64,000 nucleotides of DNA from Panagrolaimus kolymaensis (Eukaryota; Nematoda; Chromadorea; Rhabditida; Panagrolaimidae). The translations under genes were made by a program, and so were the position numbers. Shown one piece after another: positions 49,303 to 62,039 of the stretch. The notes beneath the pieces are model-generated. The model ran no database searches. It had not been told where the DNA came from and worked only from the letters and a program-made list of their open reading frames with translations. Each line of letters begins with the position of its first letter. Position 1 is the first letter of the stretch. Location of the stretch: the NCBI GenBank assembly GCA_028622995.1, contig JAJQJQ010000011.1, positions 3,596,001-3,660,000 on the forward strand, given 5' to 3'.

Positions 49303-50258
49303 ATGGCATTCTTCAAGCTTTCAATAAGTTTTCTTTTGATTGCTATAGCTGCTTCCCAGCAGCAACAACAACCGTATCCCCAACAACAGCAACAACAGCA
49401 ACAACAGCCAATGTTTTCTTCGACTCAAGGAGGACAATATTATCCTCAACAAAATATTTTCCAACCCATCACACCTCGTCAAATGCAAGGTTCAGGAGCT
49501 TTTCAAACTTCTCAACAAAGCGGTAATCAAATGGGAATGTCAACACCTTCATCTTCATCCCAACAACAACAATCATCAAACTCCTCTCAACCTGGTCCAT
49601 CTTTCATTGATGAAACCACTCGATGGAAGAAATGTGATGCAACAAACCAAACTATTTATGATTTCCAAGTTGAAAGCCTTAATGGAACTTTTGGTGATCT
49701 TTCAGCTTATCGCGGTCAAGTTCTTCTTATTGTTAATGTTGCCACATTCTGCGCTTACACCCAACAATACACTGATTTCAATCCCATGCTACAACAAAAT
49801 TCTATCAATGGATTGAAAATTCTCGCATTCCCTTGCAATCAATTTTACTTGCAAGAGCCTGCAGAAAATCACGAAATCATGAATGGTCTTACTTATGTTC
49901 GCCCTGGAAATGGATGGCGACCACATCAAGATCTCCATGTTTTTGGAAAAGTTGAAGTTAATGGTGAAAATAATCATCCTCTTTATGAATTCCTCAAGGT
50001 TTGTTTATTTTTTTTTTTTGCAATCAAATATCAAATTCATTCACTTTTTAGGAAACATGTCCACAAACAGTTGACCGAATTGGTAAACGCACTGAACTTA
50101 TGTATGATGTCATTGGTAAAAATGATATAACATGGAATTTTGAAAAATTCCTTATCGATCGACAAGGACGCCCTCGTTACAGATTCCACCCAACTGCTTG
50201 GAGTCATGGTAATGTTGTTTCACCATTCATGCAAGAACTTCTCGCAGAACGACAATAA
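49303..50258 (+). CDS. Secreted cysteine-type glutathione peroxidase with Gln-rich N-terminus
   Basis: Glutathione peroxidases reduce hydroperoxides. Two exons (49303-49998 and 50052-50258) give 300 residues. A signal peptide ([18 protein letters not shown]) is followed by about 80 residues rich in Gln, Ser and Pro, then the thioredoxin-fold domain from about residue 100: [51 protein letters not shown] and [13 protein letters not shown]. The catalytic tetrad is complete with Cys in place of selenocysteine (FCAY), Gln in CNQF, and Trp and Asn in TWNF. The long second half, including the [20 protein letters not shown] insert, matches the classical secreted form rather than the short PHGPx form. 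The Gln-rich extension is unusual and may be nematode-specific. Confidence 0.9.
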
Positions 50259-50463
50259 AAAACGTTTCAATATAAATCTTTTTTCCAAAAAAAACGTAGT
50301 AAATATTCGGGTTATTTTTTTTAGAATTTTTAAATATAAAATCCATTTTTTGTGCAAATAAAGTCGAGACATTATTATTTCAAACAAATTTCTTCATGGA
50401 TATCAAAATTAAATAAGAAAATAAAACAAACAACAAATGAGGAAGAAACAAATTTATTATAAA

Positions 50464-52340
50464 TTAAACTCCAAGTTGCTTAATTTTTCGAGTAACATTT
50501 TGAAGTTTCATAATATTTTTGATAAAATATTCACCAACTCGACGGGCAACTTTGGTGTCAGCAACAATAATCATATCCTAAAAAATATTTATTTTTAATA
50601 AAGTTTTTCCGTATAATATTATTTACTTTATCAACATAAAAATCAAGATCCATTGAAGCATCTTCTGAATCACCTCCAATGGTTTCCTTTCCTAATTCAT
50701 TTACGATCATTTTAAAGCATAAAAGCTTTGCAATAAAGCCATCATGATCATTTTCATCAACATCCATAAAGTTTGCAAGCTTTTTCATTGGAAGAGTGGT
50801 ATAAAGTTTTAAATATCCTCGAAGGATGGGCAACCAAATTTGACTTTCAATTCCTTCCAAAAATGCATTGCATTGACGAATGAAAGGTTCTTTAGCGAGG
50901 TTACCTCCTTCAAAAACTACTGTAGTCGGTGAAAGGAATTTTGGTGCTCCGTGATTAAAGCTATTGCGATACTCGTCGATATCGCCATTGGACATACGAC
51001 TCATACGATCTCCATGCTTTTCAGTTAATAACGCCATGATGCTTTCATCGATTCTTTGAGGTTGCAATGTTAAGCAAATAGTAAGAAGATGGAAAAGTTG
51101 ATCATTCGTTTTACCAATCTATAACAAAGAAGGCATATATTTACACATTCTTCAATGTTCAAATGTTCAAGTTTTATAAAATAGATATAAAGAAAAACAT
51201 ACAACGTCATATTTGAGGTTTTTCTTTTGTACAACTTGTTGTTGTTGTAAGTTTTGTGTGCGTTGGATATACAAAAGGCAGTTAACAAAAATTTTGGTGG
51301 CTTCACCGTAATTACGTAGCATCATATGGGAGAAGCCAACAAAATAATGTAATGTTACAAGACATGATGGAACAGCATTATAAAGGCCTTTTGGATCCAT
51401 ATCAAGGTATTCAACCGTTTGAAGGGCTTGATGATAATCTCCGAGAAGAACATGAGTTCGAAGGAGGCCAATTAAAGAAAAGTATCCAAGCCGAAAGTAA
51501 AGTTCACTTCGACCAAATTCATCAGCAACAGAATCAGGGTCATCTGCAAACAAATGTAAAAATTTATTAAAACAAATGGAGACAACTAACTTCCTTCACG
51601 GATAGCTTTGAGTTGGATGTTGATTTGAGATTTATCCAAAAGGGAATAAAGAATATTAAGAACGGGATAAATGTTCCATGCCTAAAGCAAATAAATATAT
51701 TATTAAACAAGATAATGGGGATATCATACATTTTGAGTGTTTTCAATTTCGACAAGATCTTCAAGTTCTTCAACCGATCGTTTTCCAGGATTAGCTTTGT
51801 ATAAGCAAAATGCTTGGAATTGGTAAACGAATTCTGAAATATTATGGTTGTTAGTAAACCGCATCTGTTTCAAACATACCGTCAATAATATCCCATAACC
51901 AAATTTCAGGAAGTTTAAGATTAACAGGGGATTGATTATGTTGAGTTAAAATTTCACTAAAAAGTTCTTGATAGTTCATATAAGAATCATAACGATGAGC
52001 AAGAGATGGGCCTCGATTCATTCGAGTATAAAGATCACGATAATACAATTCTTTGTAAAGAATAATGAAAAGGCGGCTTTCAGAACCAACAATTTGTTCA
52101 ACAATATTCTCAGACGGCCACATTTTTTCAGCGAAATAACGTTCAGTAATTTCCGGCCATCCATGTTCATACAAATCTTGGATATCCAAAACGTTTTGTT
52201 CATCAATCATTTTCTTAAAATATTGGATATATTGGATGACATCTTTTGGGACATCGACATCAAGTTCTGAAAAAACAAAACTGATTTGGTTATAAAAAAA
52301 GGTCGAGCTACTTACGACGACGATTGCTATCGTGATCCAT
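50464..52340 (-). CDS. eif-3.L: Eukaryotic translation initiation factor 3 subunit L (eIF3L)
   Basis: eIF3L is a PCI-domain subunit of the eIF3 scaffold on the 40S ribosome. The exons join to a protein of roughly 500 residues that starts with MDHDSNRR. Conserved blocks: ENIVEQIVGSESRLFIILYK followed by ELYYRDLYTRM, RYDSYMNYQELFSEIL, LPEIWLWDIIDGM, LGYFSLIGLLRTHVLLGDYH, YDVIGKTNDQLFHLL, QPQRIDESIMALL, and the C-terminal DSEDASMDLDFYVDKVNNIIR region. It ends IKQLGV after the PCI winged helix. Introns are short, including one of about 110 bp between YDV and IGKTND. A TTTTAG acceptor lies eight bases before the ATG. It is divergent from WASH1. Confidence 0.95.
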
Positions 52341-52912
52341 TTTTTCTTCTAAAATTTGTAAGTTGAAACAATCAAAAGCCTGAAAAATAAATGAAAAGGA
52401 GTTTGTTCGATTCAAATATATGAGATTTTAAATCGCGACCGCAAAAATGCAATTTGTTTGAATGCAAACTAAGAGCTAATTATTAAACTGAAATAAATAA
52501 AATGATCATTTGCATCCAATTATTTACGGGAGGATGCGAAGTGGGGTAATATGCAATAACTTAGTAAGTAGGGCCAAAAGGGTTTCTTGATTGAAATTCA
52601 GGCAGTCTTGCTTGAACTTTATGGTATGTGGCAAAAACAAGGTTCAGTGAGTATTGATACAAACAACAAAAATCATTTTTTAAATATTAAATCTAATGAA
52701 CTATTATGGATAACAAAAATGTGGTCAAAATTGAAGTTTTTATAAAAATGCAAAAAGGAAAAAATGTACCTATTAATGAATATATTCTTAGCGCGAAGCA
52801 TAAATTGGCTGTCTTATATAAATACAAAAATACATCCATATATGTTAAGCAAAAGTTACTAAATTTTTGATATTTTAAAATTTTATTATTAGAAAATTAA
52901 TTGTAAATAATT
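52341..52912. other. Divergent upstream region of eIF3L and WASH1
   Basis: 572 bp between two divergent starts. It is A/T-rich, with a short GC block at 52526-52545 (ACGGGAGGATGCGAAGTGGG). Presumed shared promoter region; no gene is seen. Confidence 0.4.
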
Positions 52913-54526
52913 ATGTTAAAACCAGTTCTCATAGCTCCTGATTGCCCTAGTCATGAAGCTTCTTTATGTATTGCAGCCTCCCTTGCATATGTTTATAAAG
53001 CAGCTGATGATATTTTTAATAAATTAGAAGCACGATTAGATAAATGCATGGAAAATACACAAAAAATTCATCAAAGAATTGATATTGTAGATAAGAAAGT
53101 CAAAGCTTTAAAAACAGTGAGTCCACGTTTGATTCTTATTATTTAAATTAAAACTATTTTTTGGTTTAGAGTGAAAACGTTGTATTGAGTCATCGAACTC
53201 GTTATCCCGATGCTAAATCTAATCATTTAAATGCACTTTTTGAAGAGGAAAATTTTTCATCAACAGCATTAAAAATTGATGAACTTTTCAAAAACGAGCC
53301 TATTAGCAATCAATCATTAAAGGATGCAATTTTGAGGAAAAAAGATTTTGGATATGCATTTTCTAAAGGAAAACATTTTGAAAGTTTGAAAAGAACAGAT
53401 TTACAGGTTTAACGATAAGTTAAAATATCTGAAAGTTAAAAATAATTATTTTAGGATGAATTGGATGAAGGTTGTTGCGAGTTATTAGATGAGGAATTTA
53501 TATTATCAGAAAAAGGAAAACTTACACAAAGCAAAGATAAATTTCAATTTGAATCTGAAAGTTTGCTTATTTATGATTCGATTGGTAAAGAATTTGAAAA
53601 TGATATGTTAGCATATAAGCCTGGACTTGGAAGGTTAAATACTTTTGACTTTCCTGATGTCTTACCTAAACTCTCAGGCATGTATTTTTTTTATTAAACC
53701 GATAAAAATTAGAAATGAGTTTTAGGAATAGCAACACCAACAATATTTTCTGAAGGAGAGTTTGCTTCTATTGCCCCTTCATTAAGAAATGAAGCAACTT
53801 CGAAAGTCTCAGACTCTGTCAATTTGGAATCAGCAAAAGAAATGTACTCCCAAAAACCATCTCCTCAGCTTTCAACCAAACAAGAAGAGCTTCCAAAAAT
53901 CGAAAAAGCTCCATTACCAGATTTACCAGCAAACCTGTCAGTTGCTTCCATTTCTGCTGTTCCATCTGCACCACCACCACTTCCTCATCCTGTTGTAAAT
54001 ATACCTTTACCTCCAACACCTGTTATTGAATCAGCTGCATCTCCACCTCCTCCACCACCACCACCTCCTCCTCCACCTCCAACATTGTTACCATCATTGC
54101 CACCACTGCCAGATGTTAATAAAGGCCGAACAGATTTGATGGAGGCTATAAGAATTGCTGGCGGAATAAAAAATGCAAAGTTAAAAACTCCTTCAACCAT
54201 GGAAAACGTTTGTTTCAAAATACTATATTTTATGTACATACATTCTATTATTGTTTTAGAAAGTCTCTTCATCATCATCATCCAAATCAAAGGTTGCTGC
54301 TGATGATGATGATGGTAACGATTTGATGGGATCGCTTATAAAAGCTCTTAAAGAACGAAGAATGGGAATGGCGGGTGCTTCAAAAAATAAAATTAAAAAA
54401 TTGGAAAATAAAAAGATCAAAGCAGATCCAACTGATGCATTTTCAAGGCTTCGAGAAAGTATGCCTGTTATAGACACCAATGATGAAGAATATAATAAAT
54501 TAGATGATGGCGAAGATTGGAAATAA
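52913..54526 (+). CDS. WASH complex subunit 1 (WASH1)
   Basis: WASH1 activates the Arp2/3 complex on endosomes for tubule fission and recycling. The N-terminal WAHD1 region has SHEASLCIAASLAYVYKAAD, then DIFNKLEARLDKCM and NVVLSHRTRYPDAKSN. It is followed by an acidic part and a poly-proline stretch (ten or more Pro after SAASPP). The C-terminal VCA module reads RTDLMEAIRIAGGIKNAKLK, NDLMGSLIKALKERRMGM and an acidic end DDGEDWK with the required Trp. About 490 residues are predicted. The intron 53678-53725 starts with GC (TCAG|GCATGT) and is required for the frame SGIATPTIF. The other introns are GT-AG. PIG-P and NOA1 follow on the same strand. Confidence 0.92.
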
Positions 54527-54842
54527 TTTTAATCATTGTTTTCATCCTCAGAAAAATTAAAATTAAGTTCCGATAATTTATGTTATGTGTTGTTTTAAGA
54601 AAAAATGTTCATATCGTATTACTTATTTGTATGAGTTAATAATGAATAAAGTGTTATTTTTAAATTGCCCATTTTGTAATAGCAATTATCAATGTTTTAA
54701 AATACCTAAAAATTACTGTAAAATGTTAACGATCATTGGCGATATGAGAAAAGATGAAGAAAATGTTTGAATTTGCGAAGTTTTCATTCATTGAAAAATT
54801 TTTTAGCTGTTGCAAAAAGTTTATTATTTGGCTGATTTATTT
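54527..54842 (+). other. WASH1 to PIG-P spacer
   Basis: 316 bp with the WASH1 3' UTR and, at 54798-54805, a TTTTTTAG acceptor 37 bases before the PIG-P ATG. A 61-residue Cys-containing ORF (54585-54770) has no splice or family support. Confidence 0.4.
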
Positions 54843-55298
54843 ATGCCTTTGAAGAAATCATCAAAGGACTGCAGAAAATTTTCAATTCCAACGCCTAACC
54901 CGACTCCAGCTAGAGGTGTTTACGGTTTCGCGCTATATATTGTTTCGTGGATATTATTTGTTCTTTATCTCTTTTGGGCTCTTATTCCATCAGCGTATCT
55001 TCAAGCATTACATTTAACTTTTCTTCCAAGCAAATATTGGGCTGTTGTGATTCCATTTCTTTTTCCTGTTCTTGTGTTCTTATTTGTTCTTGTTCAATTC
55101 GTCTACAATTTATTTCAATTCGATGGCATCTTTGGAAATATTGGTACTTTGGCGAATGACTTCATTGACGAGGCACCACTTGCTGCAGCAAACGAGACAA
55201 AAATGGAGAACTGGAATGGGATTGAAAGCTCTGGCTCAACAAAGACTTCAAAATCTACGTCAAACTCAAAAGCTCAAAGAGCACGAAAAACCGATTGA
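54843..55298 (+). CDS. GPI GlcNAc-transferase subunit P (PIG-P), atypical C-terminus
   Basis: PIG-P is a two-helix subunit of the ER enzyme that adds GlcNAc to phosphatidylinositol in the first step of GPI-anchor synthesis. The ORF encodes 151 residues. Conserved features: GVYGFALYIVSWILFVLYLF, WALIPSAYLQALHLTFLPSK, YWAVVIPFLFPVLVFLFVLV, and the start of the region after the second helix. The usual C-terminal motif (the PALRDIS-like end) is not found. From about residue 105 the reading is Ser/Thr/Asn-rich and nonconserved, and it is exactly here that the N-terminal coding region of NOA1 runs in another frame. Either the tail is a by-product of dual coding or the real PIG-P end is different. 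Confidence 0.8.
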   Translation: MPLKKSSKDCRKFSIPTPNPTPARGVYGFALYIVSWILFVLYLFWALIPSAYLQALHLTFLPSKYWAVVIPFLFPVLVFLFVLVQFVYNLFQFDGIFGNIGTLANDFIDEAPLAAANETKMENWNGIESSGSTKTSKSTSNSKAQRARKTD

Positions 55299-57735
55299 TC
55301 AAGTTGAATCTTTGCTTGCTCAAAATCTTATTAGGTTGGTTTGATTAAAGAATATGATTAAGTTAATTTACAATTTTTAGGCAAAATGAAGATGAATTCT
55401 CATCAATCAAAAGAGCAGAAGAAAAAATGATAACTGAAGAAGCTGCGGATAAAAATGATTTAGCTGTTCAAGCTTCTCAAAGGACTTCTTTTCCTTACCA
55501 TATTGAAAGAAATGATGAAATGTTTAATGCAAAATTATCTGAAGAAACAACTCAACCTGAAGAAACTCCAGCATTGGTGGTGGATAAAGGATTTTTCGTT
55601 AAAGGCAATGAATATGTGGATGAATATATGGCAGCTACAGCAGCTGATTTACCCGAAGAAGAAATGAACGAGTATGATTTTTTATTACCATACTTTTAAT
55701 GTTACTTATCCATTTTTTAGATGCCCTTATCATTTTGTTGGAAATGATGATGCTGTTGAAACAATTGATTTTCAAATGCCTGGGCAGTCAAGCAATTTTG
55801 CTAAAAATAACTCAAGCATGGACGAAGAAAATGATGATGATGAATGGAAAGCAAATTATTCTAGCGAAGATCCTTCTGTAACAGTTGAAGTTAAATCATC
55901 ATGTACTGGATGCGGTGCAAAGTTACATTGTCATGATACCGCTCTTCCAGGATTTGTGCCAGTGGAAATTTTGAAAGACGTCATCGACAAAGAAGCGAAA
56001 AATTCTCGAAAAAAATCTCCTGTCCATATTGATGAACTTTGCCGTCGATGTTATATGTTAAAAAACCATGATTTCCTTGTATGTTTTACACTTTGCTTTT
56101 TGTAATTAATCTTAATTTGCAGTTAAATGTTAATGTTTGTGAAGTCGATTATGAAAAAATCATGGGCCATTTAAAGCTTGTTCAAGAAGCTTTGATACTT
56201 TTAGTTGTTGATATGACCGACATATATGGTTCAATCTATCGTCAGCTGCCAAACGTTATCGGAGACTCAAAGCCTATGATAGTTATTGGTAACAAGGTCG
56301 ACTTACTTCCTCCTGATGCTCGTCCTGGATATTTGAAACGATTTCGAGATTCTTTGAATGCTGCATTGAATGAAACTGGGTTATCTCAAAGGTTTAACAT
56401 TATGCATACTGCTTTGGTTAGCGCGAAAACTGGATATGGTATTGAAGATTTGATTACGGTAATCACCTATTCCCTATTTTTTTATAACCATTTTATTGTG
56501 ATTTTATAGAATATTTATTTAAAATGGATGAATCCTCATGGACAATTAAGAAGTGATATGTATCTCGTTGGAAACACAAATGCTGGGAAATCAACTTTAT
56601 TCAATTCATTCCTTCAATCAGATCTTTGCAAAGTTAGAGCTATGGATTTGGCCGAAAGAGTTACTACTTCCGTTTGGCCTGGGACAACACTCTCGTTGTT
56701 GAAATTTCCTTTGATGAATCCGTCAACACATAAGCTTGAACTTCGAAAACGTCGGTTACTCATGCTTATGGCATGGGCCAAAAAAGAAGAAAGTGCAAAG
56801 CATATGCTTTACTCCTCAACAAAAGATCCCCAGTTCTTAACGCTTTCTGGTGCCGTTGCTAACACATTCAAAGTAATAGATTTTAGAAAATTTCTTTATT
56901 ATACTAATTTATGCTTTAGGAAAAAGAAGATGAAGCGCAACCAATTACAGATGAAGAAATAAATGCGTCTTTTTCACATGAAAATGGTCTTGTTAATCCT
57001 AATAATTTGGAACCAAAGTTACGACGTGCTCTCAATTTAAGTCATCCTGAATTTCAACATGGCAATTGGTGTTTTGATACTCCTGGGACTGTGAGCCGTG
57101 ATCAACTCTTAGATGTTTACACTCTGGAAGAACTTATTACACTGGTACCTAGAAAACTTATTACTCCTCAGATGGCTGTCATTCATCCTGGTGAATCTTT
57201 GTTGTTTGGTGGAACTGCAAGATTAGATTTGATATCATCTGAATTAGCTGATGCTCCAATTTATTTGACCATATTCTGTAGTGATCGTCTACCTTTACAT
57301 GTACTTAAAACGAAAGAAGTTGAATCATTTTTGGACAAATTTAATGGCACTAAGGTTGTTGGAATTCCTTTTGGCGAAAAAGAAAGGCTTGATGTTTTTC
57401 CAACTGTATGTTTTTACTTTTCTTTGTTTTATAATAAAAACTTTTTTTAGTTAAAGGGAAAAAAAATTCGAATTATGGAAAGTGAGTATGATAAAGCTAT
57501 GGCGGATATCGTTTTATCATCTATTGGATGGGTCACTGTCAATTCTCATCCACAGAAGATCAAGTTACGTGCTTTAACACCTGATGGTCGTGGTATTACT
57601 ACTCGACAACCAATTCTTCCCTTCGCATGGAAATACAAAGGATCTCGAATTCCTGGCACATCATTTTATAATATGAGGCCATTAAGATTTGATGCCGAAG
57701 AACCAAAGAAAAATTTCCATAGAAGACGAAGATAA
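55156..57735 (+). CDS. NOA1, mitochondrial circularly permuted GTPase
   Basis: NOA1 is a cpGTPase needed for mitochondrial ribosome assembly. Seven exons (55156-55334, 55381-55671, 55721-56078, 56123-56458, 56510-56872, 56920-57405, 57451-57735) join to 765 residues. The start MTSLTRHHLLQQTRQKWRTG is basic without acidic residues, like a mitochondrial presequence; an in-frame ATG at 55123 is an alternative. A zinc-like CTGCGAKLHC is followed by LCRRCY. The permuted order is clear: G4 (IGNKVDLL) and G5 (VSAKTG) come first, then G1 (VGNTNAGKSTL) and G3 (FDTPGT). The C-terminal half includes IHPGESLLFGGTARLD. The first 143 bases overlap PIG-P in a different frame. Confidence 0.9.
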
Positions 57736-58360
57736 TTTCTTTATTAGGCTATTGTAATTTTTGTTGTTTGTTTTTTTGTTTGTTAATAAAGTTTATTTAA
57801 CCATACATAATTTTTTGCTTTGTTGAATTTAAAAAACCCATTCATTTCGCAATTAAAGAGTTGTCTGAGAGTCTTTATTAGTGATTTATTATTACAGCTT
57901 ACCATTAATTACGAAAAGAACTTCATGCTTGTTGTCCCAAGGATATCAAGGTATTTGTTTATTCAATAATAATTAATTTATAAAATGCTTTGAATGATAA
58001 AAATATATTTTTTTGTTTGCACACCGATTTTGGCGTCAACGTGAAGAAAAAAGAAGAAGAAGGAATTGAACGTGAGGAAAATAAAGGCTACATAACTGAC
58101 GACGAGGTAAACACGGATTATGCAAGATAATGATTGATACATTGAAATCATTTGAAGAAAAAAAACTTCAAAGCTTACTAAATTATTTGAAGTTATTAAA
58201 AATGTTTCAAAAACCTATAAAGGAAGAAAGCTAAAATTAGCAACAATGTACATACAAACATGAATGAAACGGCCTCTGTCAAAAAAATTAAGTATCTTCA
58301 AATGAGTCATAAAAAATATCACAATTAAGATATGCAAAAAAAGAAAAGGATAACTAAGTA
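57736..58360. other. Intergenic between convergent NOA1 and Rap-GAP
   Basis: 625 bp holding both 3' UTRs. A TTTTTTGTTTGTTAATAAAG poly(A) region follows NOA1 (AATAAA near 57785). No gene is seen. Confidence 0.45.
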
Positions 58361-61300
58361 TTATTCTCCCACAGTAACCCGAGTTTGATTGAAATCTTCA
58401 TCACCAACGAATGGCCGATCTGGAAGATACGTTGAATCAGCTACAGTAACGGTGGTTATTGAAGATTTGGAAAGTGGAGGAGTTACAATAATGTTCGTGG
58501 GAGTGGGAGGCAATGATGTATCTTTGGATGAGGTGCTTGATGGACGTTTAAGAAGTTTTCGAAGCCGTTGAATTTCATCATTAGCTTTATCAAGTTCAGT
58601 GGCTAATAACGATTGCCTGAAAATTTATCATTTGATAACCACGTTTTAAATAGAAAAGTTTCTTACCTATCTTTAAGCTTTTTAATATCAGTTTTACATC
58701 CGACGTTTTGTCGCAATAAATCGACTTTTTCTGTTTTTAATCTTTCAACGTCATGAATAAGCACATCAAGGCGCTTATGTTCAGTTTCTTGATTTCCATC
58801 GATGCAAAAACTGCATGAAAGCCGATGGGATGAATGCTTGCTGCTATCAGTGCCATGTTGCATATCTGTTGAACTCATGGATTCCATTCCTGTATCACTA
58901 TCATGGCCACCGCTATCATTATCTAAGCTTGAAATATCCCAATCTTTGCTTTGATTTTCATCTTCAGTTGTTGTATTGGTTTCTCCCGTTTTTAATGAAG
59001 TATTACGCGAAACTATCATTTGACGTGCATTACCAGTTAATCGATTTGCATAATTTGGTGATTGACAAACGCTTGATTGACTATCATAAACGCCTGCTTG
59101 TTTGCACATTTGTTCACTAAAATCATTTATTTTGTTAAAGTTTTGTAGAATATTTTTTTAATGCAACTTTAAAGGATTTAAGAAAATTTTATAAGGTAAT
59201 TGATTTTCTTAAAATTTTAGTGTGTTGAAATAAATTTTTTTGCAACAACTTACTATTTAGAATTGGGATCTTTGTATTCACTTCCAGCATTTGATGATGC
59301 ATCTGTATGACTTCCAAGAGAAGAAATGGTTGAACGAACATCGGTTGTTGTTGAACTTGTTGGTTTATTACGATTATTAACTCCTGAACTAATTGTGGAT
59401 AATTGCCCTGCATTTGTTCCAGCGAGGGATCGAGTGGCCCATGGGGAATTTGTTTCACTTATTACGCCTGATGTTGAATGTCTTTGAGCTGCAATATTTC
59501 CAACATCCTGCGACACTGATCTTGAGCGGCCACTCAAAGCTTTTTTAACTGAATGGAAAAGACCAAGGCTGTTGCCATCTTTAGCTCCATTCATGCCAAC
59601 TTTATCAGAATCGGTGGATTCCAAAAAGCACATTCCATAAAATTGAGCTCTTTCCTTTAAATTTCCATAAAGTGAATCCAATAATGAAATTCGAGTCCTT
59701 TCTGCAAGCTTTGCAAATTTCTCTGATTTATATGCAGCATTTTCCGCGTTGACCAATTTAGTAAGAAGAAAATGACGGAAATCTTTGCCCTTTCGAAAGA
59801 TGGAAGGTGCAGGAAGTGTTGGACCAAAGAATGGAACATCATCCCTTGCTGTGACGCTCACTCGATACCGCAATCTATCAGTTCCAGAATCAATGGGCTG
59901 AACGACGATATAAGCATGCAAGAAATTGCTTGCAATTAAATCAGGAGAAAATGGAGTATTTTCTTCTTGAAAAATAATTGCCACAATATCATTTCCAATG
60001 TGGCGTTTGCGTTGAAGTTGCTGTGTATCTCCCACGGTAAATGGTAATAAAGTAGAAACATGAAACATGATTTCTTTTTGTCGAAATTGAGTATAAATTG
60101 ATTGGCTACCAGTTTGTCCATGAAGGGTATCCAAACCACCTCTATATCCGTCAAAATTTTTAAGATCAATTTTATCACCAATAATTTCTAGAAATTCATC
60201 AAAAGCTGGTGAGGTTGTTGCATTACCAAATAATTGTTCTTCATTGGTTTGACCAAATTTTTGATAGACGACTCCAAATTTGTATGTATTTGTTAAGACG
60301 TGTTCATCATATTGAAGGATAAGCTCTGAACCACCAGGGAATGCAACGGGAAGGAATCGGTCAGCGGTGACTTCATCACAAAGAAGTTTAGCCATTCGAG
60401 AAGCTGATGGGCGATCAGCGAGAGCAGAAGATGGAACAATTTCATGAAAAGTTCCTTGACGAGTTCGAAGAATAATTCGAAAATGATCTTGAGATGAAAC
60501 AGTTTCAGTTCGAACTGATAAAACTAATGGGCCAAGATTATTGTCAATTCCATAAAAATTATGATGTTCCTAAAAAAACCCATTATTTAAAAATCATTTC
60601 ATAATTTCGAAAAAATTACTTTTCCAATAAAATATCTTCGATAACAATGAGATGTGTCATCGGTTTCAAGTTTAAAGCGGGCACAACTATTATTGCTTTG
60701 ATTTTGTCCGCCAGCGATCATATCATCATCAATGCTTACAGTGCATGAAGAAATTCCATCCATCCACCATTTTCCACCATTAGGAGGTAATAAAATTTGA
60801 GGATAAGGTCGGCCTTTGCCGAGAACTTCTTTAATAGTTTCACAAGTTTTGCGATCATCTCTTTTCGAGTTTTGCTAAAAAAAAATTGATTATAATTTTT
60901 TAAAATAAATTTTAAAAAAGCTGCTTATTTTAAAGTCAAAAAATGCTTGTGATCGGTTTTGTGTTTGTTTGTATGCTTACATTATAAACTATGGGTCTTT
61001 CACTAATTTTTTGTCCATATGGAATTATTCCATAACCATAAAGGCTTCCATTAATAATTCCAGGTGTGGATTTTGGCCGTTGTTTTACTCGCTGAGATGA
61101 AAGTCGATTGAATAAACTTCCAAAAAATGAGCCGCTGCCATTTGATTTTTCTTTTGCTAATTCTCGAGGAACTTTTTGCATTTTCATTAAAAATTCTGCT
61201 TGCTTTGATGTACATGGATCATTTTCAATTGAAACATATTCAGAATTTTCATCAACAATAATTTCAGGTAGATAATTATTTGGTTCGAAAACATTACTTA

Positions 61301-62039
61301 ATCTTAGACGTTGCTGTTGTTGATTATTGAATGCAGTTTCTATGCAAGAAGATGACATTGAACTAGGCCTCATTGATCGTTGATGATAAAAAGACCGTTC
61401 TGTTGAAAGATTCATTGAAGTTCGTGGAGGATAAATTGGACGATTACGTCTCAATGGAGGCGCAGGCCTCATAGTTCTTGGTGGAAGAGCTGGTGGCGGA
61501 GGCTCTTCAAATACAATATCTCGAATAATTCTTGATGGTTCATACGCAGATTTTCGATAATGTTGTTGTCGATGACGAAGTTGTGGAACAGATGCAGCAG
61601 CATTAACATAAACAGGTGTAATATCAGCGGAGAGGCGTTTATATGCAGATGGTGCAATCAAAATAGGTTTAATTTCACGATTCAAAGGGATTGAAATTGA
61701 TTCAGTTTGTATCATGGGTGGAACCGGTTTTCGTATGACTCGTTGAGGTTTAGATCTCATTCGCACCACCACGGGTGTTTCATCCTCTTTTTTACTTCCC
61801 TCAACGAGGACATGTTTGGCTTCAAATGAACTTTCGCCTATTTGTGCGTTTTTTAAATCTTTCAAAAGTAGGCTCTCTTTTTCTTGCCATTGAATTTCAT
61901 TTTGAAGAATTTCAGCAACTTCAAGGTCATCCGAATCACCAGAATCTTGAATGCGAGAGATTTCACTCAATGTGGATGATCTCCATTTTGGAGGCAGCGT
62001 TATTTCAGCTGGATTTTCTGGACAAGTTTCTAATGTCAT
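58361..62039 (-). CDS. Rap GTPase-activating protein (RAP1GAP family)
   Basis: Stimulates GTP hydrolysis by Rap1/2. Five exons (60981-62039, 60620-60874, 59254-60569, 58667-59116, 58361-58616) give 1,111 residues. The first 350 residues are Pro/Arg/Ser-rich and unconserved. The Rap-GAP region begins at about residue 370 ([20 protein letters not shown]) and includes [20 protein letters not shown] and [20 protein letters not shown]. The catalytic Asn-thumb block [20 protein letters not shown] and [27 protein letters not shown] follow, with [20 protein letters not shown] at the domain end. The C-terminal third is low-complexity with a leucine-heptad coiled coil ([20 protein letters not shown]) and ends RVTVGE. 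I found no clear GoLoco motif in the N-terminus. Confidence 0.93.

Noticed and set aside
60981..62039. GoLoco motif at the Rap-GAP N-terminus
   Set aside because: The [18 protein letters not shown] stretch is helical but lacks the DQR triad of GoLoco motifs.
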